From Acidimicrobiaceae bacterium (GTDB lineage Bacteria; Actinomycetota; Acidimicrobiia; Acidimicrobiales; Aldehydirespiratoraceae): DNA of 38,301 nt. The translations under genes and the position numbers were made by a program. Below the pieces are notes generated by a model. The model made no database searches, was not told where the DNA came from, and saw only the letters and a program-made list of their open reading frames with translations. Of this stretch, positions 34,656 to 38,301 are shown in pieces. Within the stretch, counting starts at the first letter, position 1; each line of letters opens with the position of its first letter. Where the stretch lies: contig JAERSO010000042.1 in the NCBI GenBank assembly GCA_016845585.1, positions 1-38,301 of the forward strand. Direction: 5' to 3'.

Positions 34656-36793
34656 CCTCCGGCCACCACCAGATTGGCGTCGGCGTTGGTGACGACGGCG
34701 CCGCTCCCGACCGTGAGCAACACGACATAGGTGGCCCCCGGTGTCTCGAAGGTGACGGTGTACGTGCCCGGCTCGACATCGGGGAAGGTGTAGGCCCCGG
34801 CGGCGGGGGAGGAGACCGTGTCCGTGGCTCGAGCGGTCTCGCCGTCGGCAAGGGTGACCGTCACGCCTGCGGCATCGACCCCATTGATGGACGCGGTGCC
34901 GCTGATCGTGGCCGTCGACAGGCTGAGACTCACATCGAAGGCCGTGGCGCTCGATCGGTCGCCGAGTTCGAGCAGACGCGTCGTCGGGGTGAAGCCGGCC
35001 AGGGCGAAGGTGACGGAGTAGTTGCCCGGGGTGGGCAGCCCCGTGACGCGGAAGGTACCGATCGCATCGGCAGTGAGGGTCTGGACCTCAGCGGAACCCT
35101 TGGCGCCGACGACAGTCACCATGACGCCGCCGAGCGGATTGCCGCTTGCGTCGCGGACCGTGCCGGCGACCTCGCCGGTGCCACGCAGCAATTCGAGGTC
35201 GTCAGCATCGAGTTGCTCGCCCGGGCCGACCTCGAGGGCAACGGTTTCGGTGCTGAAACCGTCGAGGGTGAAGGTCAGGAGGTAGGTGTTGGGGGACTCG
35301 AGTCCTTCGAAGACATAGACGCCGACATCGGCCCCGACCGTCGGTGTCGTCGTCTCCATCTCCAGATCGCCCGCGGTCAACGTGACGGTGACGCCACCCA
35401 ACGGCACAGTGCCGGCGAAGACCCGGCCTCGCACCAGGCCCGAGCCCGCACCGAGACGTCGCGTGTTCACGACGATGTCAGCCCCGCCCTCGAGTTCAGC
35501 GATGATCGACTGGGGCGCGAATCCCTCGGCCATCAGCGTGAGTGAATAGACCGCCGGTGTCGGAAGCCCGGCGATGACGTAGCCGCCGTCGTCCTCGATC
35601 ACGATGTTCGCCTCGATGGGCTCACCGGCCACGTCATCGATCACCGGACGTACGAGAATCGAGAAGACCGGCGGCCCGGCGTCGTTCTGGCTCTCGGCGA
35701 TGATCCGGCCTCGGATCGTGCCCGACTGGCCCGCGAGCACGAGCTCGCCTGCTGCGGTCGACGCAGACGGGTCGACGCTGATTTCGCCACTGCTGAAGTT
35801 CGTGGTCGGGTAACCCTCGCCGCCCACCTGGACGGTGTAGCTGCCGGGGAGCACGGGGATCGAGAACGCGCCGCTGTCGTCGGTGGCGACAGAGGCGATG
35901 GCCGAGTCGTCGCTTCCGATGCGGGTGGCGGAGACGGTCAGGCGCGAGATGCCCTCGCCTGCAGCGTTGACGATGCTGCCATCGATAGTGCCGTTGACCC
36001 CCGCGATGTCGAGACTCGTCGGCCCCGTCGTGGCGAAACCCTCGCCCGCGGTCTTGGCCGAGCTGTCCCCGGCGAACACATTGTTGATCGCCCACACGAA
36101 GACGAGTGCCCACAACGCGACGATCGCACCCAGGATCATGACGGTGCCGAGACCCGTGGGAAGCCGGGCCTTCTGGGTGAACTGGAACGTCTCGGCGAGC
36201 TGATGGTCGGAGTTCTCGGCGGTGACGGTGATGGTCCGGCGCACAGGGGAGCCCATGAACGGACGGCGACCCTTGGCGATGACCCGACTCGTTGCGGTTC
36301 GACCGTTCGGCACCCGCACGAAGATCGGATCGGTCTCGACCTTGAGTACTCGTTCGGCGTCGGCCGCGTCGACCACCAGATCCAGCGTGGTGTTGCCCTT
36401 GTTGATGAGCTCGACATCGAACTCGGTCTTCGACCCGGCGGTCGCCGCGCGGGGTGACAACTTGATCCCGATCTCGTCGACCGGCTCGACCACGAGCGTG
36501 ATCGGGTGGTTCACCTCGGCTCCGCCGTCGACGGTGCTGCGGAGTTCGATCACGATCTCGTGCTCACCCGCCGCGAACGAGCGGGGCAGCTCGAGATCGA
36601 TACGGATCTTCTCCGCCGCGTCCGGGAACACCGACACGTAGGGGACCGGGATCGAATAGTGGGCCGGATCGAGACCGCGGACCCGTGGCGAGATGCCGTC
36701 GATCACGTCTCGAAGGTTGGTCACCTCGAGCTCGATCGTTCCCTTGGCGCCGGGTTGGACCTCGATCCGGTCAGTGGTGGTGCGCGACAGCAT
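34652..36793 (-). CDS. Single-pass membrane protein with CarboxypepD_reg repeats (713 aa)
   Basis: First of the three paralogues, two bases after the DUF4255 cap gene. The Ig-like pair covers about 1-205 (IEVQPGAKGTIELEVTNLRD, GIKLSPRAATAGSKTEFDVE). A motif shared with the others, KGRRPFMGSPVRRTITVTAE, is at about 174-193. The juxtamembrane FQFTQKARLPTG is followed by the membrane helix VMILGAIVALWALVFVWAI (218-236). Five carboxypeptidase-regulatory-like repeats make up the outside part (such as VRGRVFAGTVPLGGVTVTLT and VAGTVRDASGNPLGGVMVTV). The N-terminal domains lack export signals and should face the cytoplasm, where an eCIS would be assembled. Alternative: a surface-exposed adhesin not connected with the eCIS. 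Confidence 0.87.
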   Translation of the reverse strand: MLSRTTTDRIEVQPGAKGTIELEVTNLRDVIDGISPRVRGLDPAHYSIPVPYVSVFPDAAEKIRIDLELPRSFAAGEHEIVIELRSTVDGGAEVNHPITLVVEPVDEIGIKLSPRAATAGSKTEFDVELINKGNTTLDLVVDAADAERVLKVETDPIFVRVPNGRTATSRVIAKGRRPFMGSPVRRTITVTAENSDHQLAETFQFTQKARLPTGLGTVMILGAIVALWALVFVWAINNVFAGDSSAKTAGEGFATTGPTSLDIAGVNGTIDGSIVNAAGEGISRLTVSATRIGSDDSAIASVATDDSGAFSIPVLPGSYTVQVGGEGYPTTNFSSGEISVDPSASTAAGELVLAGQSGTIRGRIIAESQNDAGPPVFSILVRPVIDDVAGEPIEANIVIEDDGGYVIAGLPTPAVYSLTLMAEGFAPQSIIAELEGGADIVVNTRRLGAGSGLVRGRVFAGTVPLGGVTVTLTAGDLEMETTTPTVGADVGVYVFEGLESPNTYLLTFTLDGFSTETVALEVGPGEQLDADDLELLRGTGEVAGTVRDASGNPLGGVMVTVVGAKGSAEVQTLTADAIGTFRVTGLPTPGNYSVTFALAGFTPTTRLLELGDRSSATAFDVSLSLSTATISGTASINGVDAAGVTVTLADGETARATDTVSSPAAGAYTFPDVEPGTYTVTFETPGATYVVLLTVGSGAVVTNADANLVVAGG

Positions 36794-36795
36794 GG

Positions 36796-37566
36796 TCAGT
36801 CGACGACGACGCCACCAACGTCGGGAACCGTGACGGTGCGGGGCGGCTCGGTCTCGATGACGAGCTCATCACCGGCGACTGCCAGGATCGCGAATCGCCC
36901 GACACCATCGACGCGGGTGGTGGCGAACGGCGCACGCACGACGGCCCCACGAGCAGCCTCGTCGGTGACCCGGCCCGACACTCGACGCCGGCTGACCGTG
37001 CGGTCGGTGTTCTGGTCGTTGAGGGTGAAGCCGATGTCCTCGGTCGGGGGACCGGCGGGCGTGGGCTCCGGGCCGGGGAGATAGCTGCGCAGCACGACCT
37101 GGAGCCCGGGCTTGAGCTGGCCGTCCAGTGCGTTCCAGAGCTCGGACTGTCGCTCTGCGCCGGTGGCGGCGAGGCTCAGCTCGGGCGGAGGAATGTCGGC
37201 GAGCTCCGGGCTGAGATGTGCTTCAGGGAGGCTGCCGTGGGAGTTGACGGCGCTCAGTACGGCACCGAGGAGCTGCATCTCGTCCTCGTGCCGGGCAGAC
37301 CACGCGGTCACGAGATAGCGGAACTCCATCGGCGTCGGTGCCGCGGCGTAGACGACGCCGCTGTCGGTCACGGTGGGACGGGTGCCGGCCACGGTTCGAG
37401 CGCCGTCCTTGAGGATGTTCCAGAGGAAGATGTTGACCGTCGGCCGGTTGAGCGCGGCGCCCCACTCCCGGTCGGGTGGGTCGAATGCCACGTCGACCTC
37501 CCGGCTGTCGAGCGGCACCGAGTGGCGCAGGAAGCTTTCGAGAGCATCATCGAGGAGGTGGAGCAT
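36796..37566 (-). CDS. DUF4255/Pvc16-type tail-terminator (cap) protein fused to a CarboxypepD_reg-like domain
   Basis: A 256-aa protein. Residues about 1-180 form the DUF4255 (Pvc16_N) domain: LLDDALESFLRHSVPL, VAFDPPDREWGAALNRPTVN, IFLWNILKDG and FRYLVTAWSARHEDEMQLLG. In Afp/PVC this protein caps the end of the tube and sheath. The last 70 residues are a carboxypeptidase-regulatory-like domain (RRVSGRVTDEAARGAVVRAP, VDGVGRFAILAVAGDELVIE). It heads the minus-strand operon and is two bases from the 713-aa membrane protein gene. A particle cap carrying the same repeat type as the membrane trio suggests direct contact between them. Confidence 0.88.
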   Translation of the reverse strand: MLHLLDDALESFLRHSVPLDSREVDVAFDPPDREWGAALNRPTVNIFLWNILKDGARTVAGTRPTVTDSGVVYAAAPTPMEFRYLVTAWSARHEDEMQLLGAVLSAVNSHGSLPEAHLSPELADIPPPELSLAATGAERQSELWNALDGQLKPGLQVVLRSYLPGPEPTPAGPPTEDIGFTLNDQNTDRTVSRRRVSGRVTDEAARGAVVRAPFATTRVDGVGRFAILAVAGDELVIETEPPRTVTVPDVGGVVVD

Positions 37567-37665
37567 GGTTCGAGCGATTTCCGGTTGCGAACAGCGTGAA
37601 AACGACGGCCCAACCCGGCCCTGTTCGTGGCAGGAAATTAGCTCAGGGGGTCCGCTGATCGGTGG

Positions 37666-37674
37666 TTATCCACA
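37666..37674 (+). promoter_or_regulatory. Perfect DnaA-box sequence TTATCCACA
   Basis: A consensus DnaA box sits upstream of the DUF4255 operon. It is a single copy with no neighbouring boxes, so it is not an origin. It may be chance or a DnaA regulatory site. Confidence 0.35.
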
Positions 37675-37681
37675 GGAAAAT

Positions 37682-37725
37682 CGCGCGGACCGCGCGAGCG
37701 ATCGCGCGTCTCGCGCGATCGCTCG
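37682..37725 (-). terminator. Strong double hairpin terminator after the TIG-domain gene
   Basis: A perfect 14-bp inverted repeat (CGAGCGATCGCGCG at 37695-37708, its complement at 37712-37725) encloses a three-base loop. Next to it, CGCGCGG and CCGCGCG (37682-37688, 37690-37696) form a second stem. On the minus strand a TTTT (37680-37677) follows at once, as in intrinsic terminators. The element separates the TIG-domain gene from the DUF4255 operon. The arms contain GCGATCGC-like octamers. Confidence 0.7.
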
Positions 37726-37752
37726 ATGAAATCCGTGCGGATCAGCGGCCGA

Positions 37753-38301
37753 TCAGCCCCACCGACACGGGTCGGTACTGCAGTTCGCTGCGGCCGTGGT
37801 CGGGTCGGATCCGATGACACGGGCACCTCGCAAACCACCACCCAGATCCGTCAACTCGGCGGCGACGTCGCTGCGTCCCTGGCGGGCGTTCGGGATCGTG
37901 GTGGTCGGGGGCTGAGTGACGGGAGTCTCAGTCGCCGGCGGCGATGGGTCACCCGGTGCGGACCCAGGGGGCGGGGCACCCGGATCGGACGGAGCCGGAT
38001 CTGAGGGAGCCGGTTCGGAGGGAGATGGGATCGCGGGAACGGGCTCGGTGGGGGACGGCACGCTCGGCGAGTCCGCTTCGAAGACGAAACCATCGGGTAC
38101 GGCGAGGACCGTGCCGAGACCCGTTCGCCGGAGGGTGAGCTCGACCGGGCCCGCATCGGCACGAAGCGGCGTGGAGACGTCGATCGCGGTGTCCGACTGG
38201 TGGATCACGACACCCGGCTGCTCGCCGAACCAGACGTAGACGGGCTCGGGGAAGCTCCCGGTCAGGCGGACCGACGTTCTCGTTGCCACCGGCCCGCGTC
38301 C
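37753..38301 (-). CDS. IPT/TIG-domain protein, C-terminal part
   Basis: The frame is open across the right edge, so the gene begins outside the window; the first GTG inside (38289) interrupts a domain and is not a likely start. The visible start GPVATRTSVRLTGSFPEPVY, then VWFGEQPGVVI and GPVELTLR, fits the second part of an IPT/TIG immunoglobulin-like domain. A long Pro/Ser/Asp-rich linker follows (about 75-130, repeats of PSEPAPSDP), then a short C-terminal part with CSTDPC. Such linkers are common in secreted or wall-linked proteins. It is separated from the DUF4255 operon by a terminator. Its function is unknown, but its Ig-like fold matches the surface theme of the next operon. Confidence 0.6.
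   Translation of the reverse strand, partial: GRGPVATRTSVRLTGSFPEPVYVWFGEQPGVVIHQSDTAIDVSTPLRADAGPVELTLRRTGLGTVLAVPDGFVFEADSPSVPSPTEPVPAIPSPSEPAPSDPAPSDPGAPPPGSAPGDPSPPATETPVTQPPTTTIPNARQGRSDVAAELTDLGGGLRGARVIGSDPTTAAANCSTDPCRWG

Noticed and set aside
37666..37674. Replication origin at the DnaA box
   Set aside because: Only one box, no AT-rich unwinding region, and no dnaA, dnaN or parAB genes nearby.

Overview
The window is high-GC DNA with frequent GTG starts and tightly overlapping genes (ATGA and GTGA junctions). Gene content fits an actinobacterium, possibly of the Acidimicrobiia; that placement is inference from style and content, not from a marker gene. There are no rRNA, tRNA, CRISPR, transposase, integrase or capsid/terminase genes.

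Layout. (1) 1-4176, minus strand: the front of a Tad/Flp pilus operon (cpaB-like SAF protein, cpaE-like protein, tadA/cpaF ATPase, tadB running off the left edge). (2) 4286-5681: a divergent small excisionase-type HTH gene, a NodB polysaccharide deacetylase, and a broken second copy of the HTH gene. (3) 5712-7303: a DUF4157 (eCIS core domain) protein with a probable toxin tail, interrupted by an apparent one-base deletion. (4) 7307-11352: ordinary accessory genes (SDR oxidoreductase, DinB/maleylpyruvate-isomerase-like protein, a damaged TetR regulator, CorA transporter, septum-formation-type lipoprotein). (5) 11361-25985: an extracellular contractile injection system (eCIS): AAA+ ATPase on the minus strand, then a divergent plus-strand run of PAAR-like protein, sheath, three tube proteins, two small tail-assembly genes, a 922-aa DUF4157 protein, LysM adaptor, gp27/gp5-like spike, gp25, gpJ-like and gpI-like baseplate proteins, and a tail-anchored zinc-ribbon protein. 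(6) 26010-37566, minus strand and convergent with (5): an operon starting with the DUF4255/Pvc16 cap protein, followed by three paralogous membrane proteins of 713, 811 and about 2029 aa. (7) 37753-38301: the 3' part of an IPT/TIG-domain gene.

How it may work. The plus-strand run supplies almost a whole contractile particle. The cap gene, normally part of the particle set, lies in the opposite operon with three proteins sharing one plan: two Ig-like N-terminal domains without a signal peptide, one transmembrane helix near residue 215-235, an acidic or Gly/Ser linker, then many carboxypeptidase-regulatory-like repeats (four FN3 domains at the end of the largest). The cap itself ends in the same type of repeat. 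My main hypothesis is that this trio, with the tail-anchored zinc-ribbon protein, forms an envelope-spanning platform that holds or fires a cytoplasmic eCIS at the membrane. No Afp13-type fibre and no obvious tape-measure gene are seen; the 922-aa protein sits in the tape-measure position.
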